Part shown: one piece after another, positions 21,158 through 29,909 of the stretch
Layout of the letters: every line of letters begins with the position of its first letter
How positions within the stretch are numbered: the stretch's first letter is position 1
Program-made: the position numbers and the translations under genes
Notes under the pieces: model-generated
What the model was told of the DNA's origin: nothing
The model's input: only the letters and a program-made list of their open reading frames with translations
The model's database searches: none
From: Catellatospora sichuanensis
Lineage (GTDB): Bacteria > Actinomycetota > Actinomycetes > Mycobacteriales > Micromonosporaceae
Length of the DNA: 64,000 bases
Assembly (NCBI RefSeq): GCF_007483665.1
Contig: NZ_VIQO01000023.1
Location: forward strand, 62,001 to 126,000
Direction of reading: 5' to 3'

Positions 21158-22035
21158 CGGGCCGCCACCTGCCCGGCCGCGGCGAGCAGGTCCGGCCAGC
21201 CGTCGGGCTCCGGGCCGTGCCGGTCGACCAGCGCGTACAGCCATCGCTCGAGGCCGAAGGCGAGACAAGCGGTGCTGGCCGGGACGCCGTCGCGGGTGAT
21301 GGCGAACGCGGTCCCGAAGTGGTCGTGGTGGAGGTTGGCCGAGCCGAGGGCTAGCGAGCCGCCGTACGTCGCCTCGTGCTTGACCGGCTGGATGCGCTGC
21401 AGGAGGTGACCGGGGTGGCGCTCGGGGCGGAAGAACGGGTCGGTCGCCGGTGTCCAGTCCATCGGCAGGTCGATCAGCAGGGCGAAGTGGTCCACCGCCG
21501 CGCGGGCCTCCACCAGGAACGACGCGGTCTCCTCGGCCGTGCCGAGGCATACGATCTCCCGCATCGCGAAGCTCCATTGGCGGCGCAGCGGATCGTAGTC
21601 CGACTCACGCCGGAAGCAGGTGTTGCGCGTGGTCACGTAGCCGGCTGCGGGCAACTGCTCCCCCTGGTGCCCGTGGTAGACGTGATAGCAGGCCGCCGGA
21701 GTGAGCACGGCGGTCACCGGAGCCGTGCGGGTCAACGCGACCGCCCCGGACTTGTCCACCACCGGACCGTCGGCGAACTCGGCGAGGTTGGCCTCGGCCG
21801 AATCGAGCGCTGTCGCGAAGGTGACCTGGTGCGGGAAGGACCGCAGATGCCCGGCGAGGGACGAGGCGGGCAGCGTCATCGCGTACGCCTCCTCCTGCGA
21901 ACGCCACCGGCTTGCGATGCACCGGAAGGCGCGGTCGCAGTCGTTCGCCAGCGCCAGCAGCGGCCCGGTCAGCCCGGCCTGGCCGCAGGGATCCCAGCGC
22001 AGCCCGATCCGGGCCAGGTCCGCCGGCCCGTTCAC
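21154..22035 (-). CDS. Amino acid:[carrier protein] ligase, class II aaRS-like
   Basis: 293 residues from a GTG overlapping the carrier-protein stop by four bases. It resembles the truncated seryl-tRNA-synthetase homologues that adenylate a small amino acid and transfer it to a carrier protein rather than to tRNA. Zinc ligands of the family appear as C116 (PAACYHVY), E160 (MREIVC) and C257 (TACLAFG), with spacing close to that of the Bradyrhizobium enzyme. Class II motif 2 is CFRRESDYDP and motif 3 is CLAFGLERW. No tRNA-binding arm is present. The adjacent carrier gene is its obvious partner. Amino acid specificity (Gly, Ala or similar) cannot be read. Confidence 0.82.
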   Translation of the reverse strand: MNGPADLARIGLRWDPCGQAGLTGPLLALANDCDRAFRCIASRWRSQEEAYAMTLPASSLAGHLRSFPHQVTFATALDSAEANLAEFADGPVVDKSGAVALTRTAPVTAVLTPAACYHVYHGHQGEQLPAAGYVTTRNTCFRRESDYDPLRRQWSFAMREIVCLGTAEETASFLVEARAAVDHFALLIDLPMDWTPATDPFFRPERHPGHLLQRIQPVKHEATYGGSLALGSANLHHDHFGTAFAITRDGVPASTACLAFGLERWLYALVDRHGPEPDGWPDLLAAAGQVAAR

Positions 22036-22274
22036 GACGGCACCCCGAAGCGCGCCATCATGGCGTCGATCCCGTCGAAGTCGCCCATCCGCAGCTGTTC
22101 CACGTCGATGGGTGCGCCGCGCAGCCGCTCGAGCAGGATGATGAGCTCGGGCAGGTGTACCGAACGCAGGACACGCAGCGTGAACAGCGCGGTGTCGTCG
22201 GTGATGGCGACGTCCCCGGCGTGGCGCCGCACGAACGTCCGCAGCTGCTCGCGGATCTCGGTCTCAGAACGCAT
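22032..22274 (-). CDS. Stand-alone acyl/aminoacyl carrier protein
   Basis: 80 residues, acidic, predicted four-helix carrier fold. The usual DSL phosphopantetheine site is replaced by RSV with Ser38 as the likely attachment residue (VLRSVHLPEL). It overlaps the upstream oxygenase gene by 11 bp and the downstream ligase by four. The neighbouring aaRS-like ligase should load an amino acid onto its phosphopantetheine arm, which the oxygenase, ketosynthase and reductase would then act on. The loss of Asp before the Ser is unusual but seen in ligase-linked carriers. Confidence 0.75.
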   Translation of the reverse strand: MRSETEIREQLRTFVRRHAGDVAITDDTALFTLRVLRSVHLPELIILLERLRGAPIDVEQLRMGDFDGIDAMMARFGVPS

Positions 22275-23145
22275 CGGCCGGCTCCTCGGTGAGAACGCCC
22301 GCTGCCGTCAGGAACCGCAGGCAGTCCGACGACACCCGGCGCCGGTGGGCTCGCTGGCCGGGCGCGGACCAGGCCGCCTCCGCCAGCTCCCACGGGTCGT
22401 CGAGGCCGGCGTCGGCGTAGACGTCAGGGTGGTAGTACTCGCGCCAGGTGGCGGTCACGAACCGGCCGAGGTCGTGGCGTATCTCGGCGGCCGTCGGCGG
22501 ATCCCAGTCCCCCGCCTGCCACAGCGCCGTCACGAGGCGCCGGCCGAACACCAGGTGCCGGGCCTCCTCGCGGTGGTGGCTGTCGTTGATGAAGCGGGCC
22601 AGCGGGTGCAGCCGCCCGTCGCGGGCCTGCACCCGGTTGTAGTGGTCCACGATCTCCTCGAAGATCAGCGTCTTGGCGAAGAACAGGAAGTCGTCGACGT
22701 CGCGCGGCCGGTCGGTCCCGAACGACGCCTGACGGCTGCGGTGGACCCGCGCGTACCGGGTGCAGAAGCCGCCGAAGTAGACGCTGTGTTTGTTCTCCTC
22801 GTCCAGGAAGTGGTGCAGGTAGCCGGTCGAGCCCGCCAGATCGCTGCGGTAGAGCCGCGCGGCGAGCCCCTGGATCAGCGCCTTCTCCCCATGGATGTTG
22901 AGGCTGTAGAAGCCGGCGGCCTCGTGGAAGGCGACCCGGCGGCGGGCCTGGTCGTCCAGGGCCGCCCACGCCGGCGTGCCGTTGAGGCTCACGTACTCCG
23001 GGGTGCCGAACCAGTCCCGCTCGGGGTCCACCGCGGACGGCCAGTCGACCAGGGTGTACGGGTTCTGGTGCGCCCGCACCGACAGCCGGCTGAGCCGGTC
23101 GGCGGTCTCCGACACCTGGGCCAGCGCGGTCGCCAGGGCGCTCAT
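22264..23145 (-). CDS. AurF-like diiron N-oxygenase
   Basis: 293 residues from the ATG at 23145, overlapping the ketosynthase stop by four bases. It is an all-helical ferritin-like protein of the p-aminobenzoate N-oxygenase type. Candidate iron ligands are E87, E117 and H120 (EENKH), E163 or E164 (FEEIVDH) and the HxxxExxH set H190/E194/H197 (SHHREEARH), matching the ligand order of AurF. In an operon with a carrier protein and an amino acid ligase it may oxidise the nitrogen of a tethered amino acid. C-oxidation or desaturation by this fold is also possible. Confidence 0.75.
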   Translation of the reverse strand: MSALATALAQVSETADRLSRLSVRAHQNPYTLVDWPSAVDPERDWFGTPEYVSLNGTPAWAALDDQARRRVAFHEAAGFYSLNIHGEKALIQGLAARLYRSDLAGSTGYLHHFLDEENKHSVYFGGFCTRYARVHRSRQASFGTDRPRDVDDFLFFAKTLIFEEIVDHYNRVQARDGRLHPLARFINDSHHREEARHLVFGRRLVTALWQAGDWDPPTAAEIRHDLGRFVTATWREYYHPDVYADAGLDDPWELAEAAWSAPGQRAHRRRVSSDCLRFLTAAGVLTEEPADAF

Positions 23146-24098
23146 CGCCCGACCACCTCGAGCACCGCGCACTGCCAGTTGAGCCCGAACCCGGCCATCG
23201 GCAGCGCGATCCGCTGTCCGGGCCGCGCCCGCCCCGAGTCGAGCAGCGCCGACAGGTTGGCGATCACGTCGGCCGAGATGACGTGTCCGACGTCGGCCAG
23301 TGTCGGGGCCCATACCCGGGCGTGGTCGAGTTCCAGCAGCCGGGCGAGGATCTGCCACGCCTTCTCGTGCGTGTTCTGGGTGACCACCCAGTCCAGCTCG
23401 GCCGGGGTCAGCCCGACGCGTGCCGCGGTCTCCCGGACCAGCCGGTGGGTGTAGGCGAAATACGTTCCGACGGTCTCGTCGTCGCCCGCCCGGCCCAGGC
23501 CGCCGTTGGTGATCTGGTGCACGGTCAGCAGGCGGCACACGTCCGGGTCCCGGCCGACCACGCAGGCAGCGGCCCCGTCCGAGATCAGGTTGTACGCCTG
23601 CTCGTACCAGGCGCCGACGGGAAACCGGTCGGCGGTCACACACAACACCCGGCGCCAGCCCGGCTCGGTCGTCAGCAGCGCGCCCGCCACCCGCAGCGCC
23701 CCGAGCGCACCGGTACAGGCCTGTTGATGCAGCCCGACCACGATCGCCCGGGACATGCCGAACTCGGCCTGCAGGCGGCCGGCCGGGAAGTCCATGAGGT
23801 CCTTCACGTCGCGGACGGGACCGCTCCCGGCCTCGCCGCCGGGCAGGCACGTGGCGTAGACGATCGCGTCGACGTCCGTGAGGTCACCGCGGGCCGCGAT
23901 CTCCGCCACCGCGGCACGTGCCAGGTCGTACGCGGTGTCGTCCGGTTCGCAGACGTGGTGCCACCGGAAACCGGCCGCTTCCAGGTCCTCCGGAGCCGAC
24001 CGAAGCAGTCCCGCCTCGGCCGACTCGCGTATGTGCCGCTTCTGCGCGCCCAGAGCATGGGCAAACGATCCGATGTAGAGCCCGTTCATGGATCTCAT
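23142..24098 (-). CDS. KASIII-like ketosynthase / acyltransferase
   Basis: About 318 residues; thiolase fold of the FabH/KASIII group. The nucleophile is C128 (QQACTGALGAL). The usual His is H244 (TQNTHEKAW). The position of the third triad residue, normally Asn in GN(T)S, is H272 in ADVGHVISADV, giving a Cys-His-His set as in classical KAS I/II. No strong Shine-Dalgarno distinguishes the candidate starts at 24125, 24098 and 24089; 24098 is chosen from homology. It is the first gene of the operon and may condense or transfer an acyl unit with the carrier-bound amino acid. Confidence 0.78.
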   Translation of the reverse strand: MRSMNGLYIGSFAHALGAQKRHIRESAEAGLLRSAPEDLEAAGFRWHHVCEPDDTAYDLARAAVAEIAARGDLTDVDAIVYATCLPGGEAGSGPVRDVKDLMDFPAGRLQAEFGMSRAIVVGLHQQACTGALGALRVAGALLTTEPGWRRVLCVTADRFPVGAWYEQAYNLISDGAAACVVGRDPDVCRLLTVHQITNGGLGRAGDDETVGTYFAYTHRLVRETAARVGLTPAELDWVVTQNTHEKAWQILARLLELDHARVWAPTLADVGHVISADVIANLSALLDSGRARPGQRIALPMAGFGLNWQCAVLEVVGR

Positions 24099-24248
24099 GC
24101 TCGTACCGGCGGGCCGCACGGGCATGAGCTCGCGTACTCAGATGTCGCTGAGTCGATTGCCCTAGCCAGGTGGGGCGGGTGACGCACACGCGGAACAGAT
24201 CGGCCAGGTGGGCCGACGTTCGACCGGCGATCCGGTTAGGGTGCGGCC

Positions 24249-25244
24249 GTGACAAGTGATCCGCTGCTGGCCGAGGTCTGCCGGGCGTTCGGTCTGCCCG
24301 CCGTGTCCTCCGCGAGCCGGCTGGCGCACGGGCTGATGAACCGCAACTGGCGGATCGCCACCGACGACGGCCGGGAATACGCCGTCAAGGAGCTGCGCGA
24401 CGCGCCCGAGCACGCCCGGACGCAGCATGCGCTGCTGCGGCGGCTGGCGGAGCATGACATCCCGGTGGCGGTCCCGATCGCCGACGCCGCAGGCGAGACG
24501 GTGGCATACCTGGCCGGCGTCGGGTTCACGGTGGCGCCCTGGGTCGACGGCGAACACCTGCCCGGAGCGAAGCTGGACATCGACGCGTGCGACCGGTTGG
24601 GACGGCTGCTCGGTCGGGTCCACACGGCGCTGGTCGCGGTCCGCCCGGACCTGCCCGTTCCCGCGCAGGCGGATCCGCCGAGCCGGGCGGCGGCCGCCGA
24701 GTGCATCGAGCGCTACCTGGCCGCGATCGCCGCCCGGCCGGTTCCGGACCCGGTCGACCGGGTCGCGGCCGATCATCTGCGCTGGCGGCGGGCGTTGCTG
24801 GCGGCGGAGGTCCGGCCTGCGGGACAGGGGCCGGAGCGGGGCTGGACCCATGGCGACTTCCACCAGTTCAACCTCGTCTGGCGGGCCGGTGCCGTCGTCG
24901 CCGTGCTGGACTGGGACCGGGTACGCCGGCAGCCGCCGGGCACCGAGCTGATCCGCGCCTGCCTGCTGCATTTCGCCGGCGACGACGGCGTGCTCGATCT
25001 GGATCGGATCGCCGCCGTCGTGCGGGGCTACCGCGCGATCCGGCCCGTCGACGGCGAGGTCCTCGCCGACCTCGTCCGTCGGGCGTGGTGGCACTGGTTC
25101 ACCGACTTCTGGCCGCTGAACTGGCGCTACGACCGCGGCGACACGTCCTGTGATCACCAGTTCATCAGCAACGAACGGATGCTGCGCTGGTGGACCGCGC
25201 ACCGCCCGCAGGTTTGCGCCGCCCTGTCCGGCCGACCGGAGTGA
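24249..25244 (+). CDS. APH-family phosphotransferase
   Basis: 331 residues from a GTG. Aminoglycoside-phosphotransferase/choline-kinase fold: N-lobe lysine in YAVKELRD, the Brenner motif HGDFHQFNLVW with catalytic Asp, and the metal-binding Asp in VLDWDRVR. It resembles homoserine kinase type II and uncharacterised small-molecule kinases as much as resistance enzymes. It is divergent from the carrier-protein operon with 150 bp between, so it may phosphorylate the product or provide self-resistance; that link is inference from position only. Confidence 0.75.
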   Translation: MTSDPLLAEVCRAFGLPAVSSASRLAHGLMNRNWRIATDDGREYAVKELRDAPEHARTQHALLRRLAEHDIPVAVPIADAAGETVAYLAGVGFTVAPWVDGEHLPGAKLDIDACDRLGRLLGRVHTALVAVRPDLPVPAQADPPSRAAAAECIERYLAAIAARPVPDPVDRVAADHLRWRRALLAAEVRPAGQGPERGWTHGDFHQFNLVWRAGAVVAVLDWDRVRRQPPGTELIRACLLHFAGDDGVLDLDRIAAVVRGYRAIRPVDGEVLADLVRRAWWHWFTDFWPLNWRYDRGDTSCDHQFISNERMLRWWTAHRPQVCAALSGRPE

Positions 25245-25292
25245 CGGCCCGAGATTGACATCAAGTCTGCTTGAGGTTGCAAGCTTCTGACC

Positions 25293-26339
25293 ATGACAGA
25301 CGGGGTTCTTGACGAGGTTTACCAGCGACTGCAGCAAACCGGGCCGGAACGGGACGGCTGGCTGTCCAACCACGCGCCCATGGCGGCGGAAGCACTGGTC
25401 CGCCACGGGCACGGCGCCCAGGTGCACGCCTGGGTCGACGGCTACGCCGACCGGCTGTCCGAACGCCCGCGCGGCATCCAGCGCATCTCGGCCGGGCAGT
25501 GGCGCGAGCCGCTGGGCGACCCGGTCCGCACCGGTGACTGGCTCACCTTCTTCGACCGGCAGCTCATCGAGCGGCCCTGGCGCGAGGTGCTGGTCGAGTG
25601 GTGGCCTCGGCTGCTACCGGGGGTGGCGGCCGGTGCCACGCACGGCGTCATCAGGGTCGGGCACGCCGTGCGCGCCCTGCTCGACAGCGAACAGGACGGC
25701 GACGCGACGCCGGCCCGGATCGCCGAACTGGGCGCGGGGCTCGGCTACTGGGCCGCCCGCTGGCAACCACTCGCACCAGCCGGCAGGGGCCCGTACCGGT
25801 CGACCGATCCGCGCTCGGCGCTGGACGCGGTGCCCCGGGTGCCGCACCAGCGATCGGGTATCCGAACCCGGCTGGCGCAGCTCGCCGACCTGCCCGGGTG
25901 GCCGGAGTCGGCCGGGGCGGTGCCCGGTGACGGCGAGTCCGGCGGACCGGCCCGACTGGCCGCCATCGTCGAGGCTGCGGTGCTGCGGTTCGGCACGCAC
26001 GGGCACGGCAATCCGGTGATGCTGGTGCATGCGGCCACCGCGCCGAACGCGATCGCCCGGGTCCTGCCGGTGCTGCCCCACGCCCTATGGGAACCGAGCG
26101 TCCAGGCCGCCTGGGCGGCGACCGCCGCGGTGACGAGCGCGTACTCGCCCGCGGAGGCACGGGCGATGCCGGGTCGGGGCGCGGCGGACCCGGCTGACCT
26201 GATGGCACGCGGGTTGCACGACCGGGACTCGCATGGAATCAAGTTCATCGACACGGCCCTCGACGTGTACCGGCACACCGGCGGGCAGGCGGTGCTGGAC
26301 GTGGCGACATACGCCAACGACCTGATCGCCCGAGACTAG
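25293..26339 (+). CDS. Questin oxidase family protein (DUF4243)
   Basis: 348 residues, helical, with histidine-rich segments (LSNHAPMAAEAL, GATHGVIRVGHA, GTHGHGNPVMLVHAATA) typical of the questin-oxidase-like family. Family members in fungi open anthraquinone rings in a Baeyer-Villiger-like reaction; bacterial members are mostly uncharacterised. It follows the kinase gene by 48 bp on the same strand and may share its transcript. A role with the neighbouring biosynthetic operon is possible but not supported directly. Confidence 0.75.
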   Translation: MTDGVLDEVYQRLQQTGPERDGWLSNHAPMAAEALVRHGHGAQVHAWVDGYADRLSERPRGIQRISAGQWREPLGDPVRTGDWLTFFDRQLIERPWREVLVEWWPRLLPGVAAGATHGVIRVGHAVRALLDSEQDGDATPARIAELGAGLGYWAARWQPLAPAGRGPYRSTDPRSALDAVPRVPHQRSGIRTRLAQLADLPGWPESAGAVPGDGESGGPARLAAIVEAAVLRFGTHGHGNPVMLVHAATAPNAIARVLPVLPHALWEPSVQAAWAATAAVTSAYSPAEARAMPGRGAADPADLMARGLHDRDSHGIKFIDTALDVYRHTGGQAVLDVATYANDLIARD

Positions 26340-26486
26340 CCGTGCGGCCGCAGCCGCATGCGGCGAAGTCGATCCGCGGGAGTCCTATCACGATCATTGG
26401 TCGACCGTTGACGCTCTCCGTTCGGAGACGCTACCGTCCGCGAGCCGGACCATGTTCTTGGTCCGACGGCTACGGGGAGGTAGTTC

Positions 26487-29400
26487 ATGGGGGCAGTGTC
26501 GCGTTTGGCGACCCTCAGTGTCGCCACGGTGCTGGCGAGTTCGTTGGCGGTGACCGGCGGGTCCGTGCCCGCCGGCGCGGATCCGGTCGCGTTGCCGTCT
26601 CTGGTGGACGACGGTGTCTACCCTTATCCCGACGCGGCCGCGATCCTGGCGGCGCAGAACGTCAGGCTGATCTCCGGTGACGGGCACATCGTGCTCGCCG
26701 ACTGCGCGACGCCGCCGCAGGGCGACATCGGCCTGCTGAAGGTCTACACGACCGACGAGACCATCGGCGCCGACGGCATCGGGCGGGTCTGCTTCAAAGT
26801 CAACGCCTCATCCGGTGTACTGAACCTGCAGGTCCCCGGCGTGTACGAGATCCGCGGCGACGGACAGCGGACCGGCACCGGCCACGAGGTCACCGCCGAA
26901 CTCGTCAGCGACGCCGGTGAGGAGATCACCGTCGAGGTCGACCGCGACGGCAGCACCCAGGTGGGACTGGGTGCCGACCCGGGAGCCTCGCCCACCATGC
27001 TGCTGCAGCTGCGGACCGGCACCGGCCCCGCACCGGTCACCGGCGCCCAGGCGGCGGTCGGCAAGATCTCCCACCGCGGCCGGATGTGCACCGCGACCCT
27101 GGTCGCGCCACGCTGGGCGCTCACCGCCGGCAGCTGCTTCGCCGACAACCCCGCCCAGCCGCAACTGACCGAAGGAGCACCGGCCGGCGCGAGCCACGCC
27201 GTGTTCCCCGGGCACGCGGTCACCGCGATCGACTGGCTGAGCCCGCGACCGGGCCGCGACGTGGTCCTGGCCCGGCTCGCCACCCCGATCCAGGACATCG
27301 CTCCGGTCGTCCTGGCCACCGCCGCACCGACCGGCATCGCCTTTCCCGTGGTGGGCTACGGCCGCACCTCCGCCGAGCCGATCGCCGACCAGCAGCAGAC
27401 CGCCCCGGTCACGTTCACCGCTGCCACCGGCACGACGCTGACCACCGGCACCGGTCCCCTGGTGTGCAGCGGTATGGCCGGCGCTCCCGCCCTGAACGGC
27501 GGCAAGCTTGCCGCCGTGCTGTCCCAGGCCGGCCAGGCAGGCTGCCCTGGTGTCACCGGCACGGACAGCAGCGTCACGGCTGCCCGCACCGACGACCTCA
27601 CCGGCTGGCTCCAGGCCGTCACCGCCACCACCGCCGACCCGACGACCCTGCAAGGGGCCGCCGGCAGCAAGGTGAGGATCGGATCGGCAGTGGGCGCCGA
27701 TCACCTCCCCGAGACCGCCTACGCCGGCTTCATCGCCAAGGAACTGGGCACCGTCACCCCGGAGACCGAGCTGAAGTGGGAGGCGGTGGAGCCGAGCCGG
27801 AACGTGTTCACCTTCGACGACGCCAACGCCATCGCCGACCTGGCCGAGCGGCACGGGCTGGACGTACGCGGTCACACCCTCGTATGGCACAACGCTCTGC
27901 CGAACTGGCTCAACGCGTATGACATCGCCGGCGAGCCGAACCGGCAACAGCTCAGTGACATCCTCGAGCACCACGTCAAGACCGTCGCCGGGAACTTCAC
28001 GAACGGACGCGTGGACGTCTGGGATGTCGTGAACGAACCACTGGCCGACGACGGATCGCGCCGACCGGACTCGCTGTGGCAGCGGCGGCTGGGCGACGGC
28101 TACATAGCCGACGCCTTCCGCTGGGCCCGCGAAGCAGATCCGACGGCGAAGCTGTACCTCAACGAGTACGGCATCGAGACGGATACCGACAAGGCCCGTG
28201 CGCTCTACGAACTCGTCAAGGAACTCCAGCGCGACGGAGTCCCGATCGACGGCGTCGGCTTCCAGACCCACCGTATGCTCGGCGCGGACCGCCTCTCCGC
28301 GCTCAGCAAGGTGATGCGTCAGTTCAGCGACCTCGGCCTCGACGTCGCGATCACCGAACTCGACGTGCGCATCCCGGCGGTTCCGGCCACGAGCGCGCAG
28401 CTGGGCAGCCAGGCCGCGACATACGCGTCGGCCGCGAAGGCCTGCCTGCTCGTCCCGCGATGCGTCTCCGTGACCACCTGGGGCTTCACTGACAAGTTCT
28501 CCTGGATCAACGACGACCCGAGGTACGCCGGATGGGGCGAGGCGACTCTCCTCGACGTGGCCTACGGCAAGAAGCCCGCGTATCACGCGATGCACAACGT
28601 GCTCGCCACCACCGCGCGCCCCACGAGCGCCAACGCGGATCTGATCGGCGCCTGGCGGCTGGACGACTGGTCCACCACGATGGCCGGCGACTCTTCCGGA
28701 CTCCAGCATCCGGCGACCGTCACCGGAAACGCACTGGGCGGCGAGGGCCGCACCCCGTCGGCGTCGGCATTCCGGGGCAACGGCGTGGACACCGGGGCCG
28801 CCACCGGCTCAGCCGTGGTGACCACGAACTCGTCCTACACCGTCTCGGCCTGGGTCCGGCTTGACAGCAAGGCCGCCGACCAGGTGATCGTCAGCCAGGA
28901 CGGCGCAGCTGTCAGCGCGTTCACGTTCGGATACTCGAAGGCGACGGACCGCTGGGCGTTCAGCATCCCGAGCACCGACGCCGTCGGCGCGACACCGCAG
29001 GCGGTCGAGTCGAAAAACCCGCCCGTGGTCGGCCAATGGACTCACCTGACCGCGGTCTGGAACAACGGCTGGCGCCACATGCAGCTCTACGTCAACGGCA
29101 AGTGGGAGAACACGTTCCCGGACGCGACCCACGAGGCGACCAGCTGGCCGTCAGCCGGAGTGCTGCGAATCGGCCGAGCCGCGTCGGGCAAGGCGTTCCA
29201 CGGCGCGATCAGCGACATCCGTATCCACAAGCATGCGGCGACCGCCGGTGAGATCGCCGGGTATGCCGACCCGGCGGTGGGGCGCTGGGAGTTCAACGGC
29301 AGCCTGAACGACACCTCGTGGTTCTTCCGCGACGGCGCGATGCGCGGCGACCGAGGAGCGGCCTTCACCGCGGGCGAGGCAGGCACCGCCGCCAAGGCGT

Positions 29401-29906
29401 TGCAGGTGACGGCGGAGGATTACGTCGACTTCCGTGGGCGTCAGGCGCTGTTCACCGACCGCTCCTACTCGGTGTCGGCCTGGGTCAGACTCACCGCTGC
29501 CGGGCAGTCCAACCAGATCGTCGCCACCCAGGACGGCCCCGGCGGGCAGCACGCGTTCGTCCTCAAATACCGGGGGTCGGACAAGAAGTGGGCCTTCGGC
29601 ATCCCGACGGCCGCTTCGGGCAGCACAGCGTACGTGGAGATCGCTTCGACCAGTGTCGCCGCGGCGAACACGTGGGTGCACGTCACCGCCGTCTGGGACG
29701 GCACGTCGCAACGCCCCAGGCTCTACGTGGGCGGCAACCTCCAGGCCACCGGCAACGTGACGACCTCGTGGGCTTCATCTCCCACCGGTTCGTTCCATGT
29801 CAGCCCGTCGTCGACCGTGAAGTTCGTCGGCGCCGTCGACGGCGTGCAGATCTTTCAGCACGCCCTGACGGACGCCGAGGTAGCTGCGCTGGTGCGCGCG
29901 GCGTGA
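26487..29906 (+). CDS. Secreted GH10 xylanase with inactive trypsin-like domain and two LamG domains
   Basis: 1139 residues. A Sec signal (cleavage near residue 31), an N-terminal ~140-residue region of unknown fold, a trypsin-like domain (~175-380), a GH10 TIM barrel (~390-705) and two LamG/concanavalin-like domains (~715-895 and ~905-1139). The GH10 catalytic glutamates are E517 (WDVVNEPL) and E624 (AITELDVR), so xylanase activity should be intact. The trypsin-like domain has Ser216 where the catalytic His should be (LTAGSC) and Ala331 where the Ser should be (CSGMAGAP); only Asp258 (RDVVLARL) survives, so it is a pseudoprotease. The LamG domains probably bind glycan. Confidence 0.85.
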   Translation: MGAVSRLATLSVATVLASSLAVTGGSVPAGADPVALPSLVDDGVYPYPDAAAILAAQNVRLISGDGHIVLADCATPPQGDIGLLKVYTTDETIGADGIGRVCFKVNASSGVLNLQVPGVYEIRGDGQRTGTGHEVTAELVSDAGEEITVEVDRDGSTQVGLGADPGASPTMLLQLRTGTGPAPVTGAQAAVGKISHRGRMCTATLVAPRWALTAGSCFADNPAQPQLTEGAPAGASHAVFPGHAVTAIDWLSPRPGRDVVLARLATPIQDIAPVVLATAAPTGIAFPVVGYGRTSAEPIADQQQTAPVTFTAATGTTLTTGTGPLVCSGMAGAPALNGGKLAAVLSQAGQAGCPGVTGTDSSVTAARTDDLTGWLQAVTATTADPTTLQGAAGSKVRIGSAVGADHLPETAYAGFIAKELGTVTPETELKWEAVEPSRNVFTFDDANAIADLAERHGLDVRGHTLVWHNALPNWLNAYDIAGEPNRQQLSDILEHHVKTVAGNFTNGRVDVWDVVNEPLADDGSRRPDSLWQRRLGDGYIADAFRWAREADPTAKLYLNEYGIETDTDKARALYELVKELQRDGVPIDGVGFQTHRMLGADRLSALSKVMRQFSDLGLDVAITELDVRIPAVPATSAQLGSQAATYASAAKACLLVPRCVSVTTWGFTDKFSWINDDPRYAGWGEATLLDVAYGKKPAYHAMHNVLATTARPTSANADLIGAWRLDDWSTTMAGDSSGLQHPATVTGNALGGEGRTPSASAFRGNGVDTGAATGSAVVTTNSSYTVSAWVRLDSKAADQVIVSQDGAAVSAFTFGYSKATDRWAFSIPSTDAVGATPQAVESKNPPVVGQWTHLTAVWNNGWRHMQLYVNGKWENTFPDATHEATSWPSAGVLRIGRAASGKAFHGAISDIRIHKHAATAGEIAGYADPAVGRWEFNGSLNDTSWFFRDGAMRGDRGAAFTAGEAGTAAKALQVTAEDYVDFRGRQALFTDRSYSVSAWVRLTAAGQSNQIVATQDGPGGQHAFVLKYRGSDKKWAFGIPTAASGSTAYVEIASTSVAAANTWVHVTAVWDGTSQRPRLYVGGNLQATGNVTTSWASSPTGSFHVSPSSTVKFVGAVDGVQIFQHALTDAEVAALVRAA

Positions 29907-29909
29907 CAT

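Noticed and set aside
24099-24125. Start of the KASIII-like gene at 24125
   Set aside because: Adds nine residues (PVRPAGTS) without family similarity and has only a weak Shine-Dalgarno; kept as an alternative.
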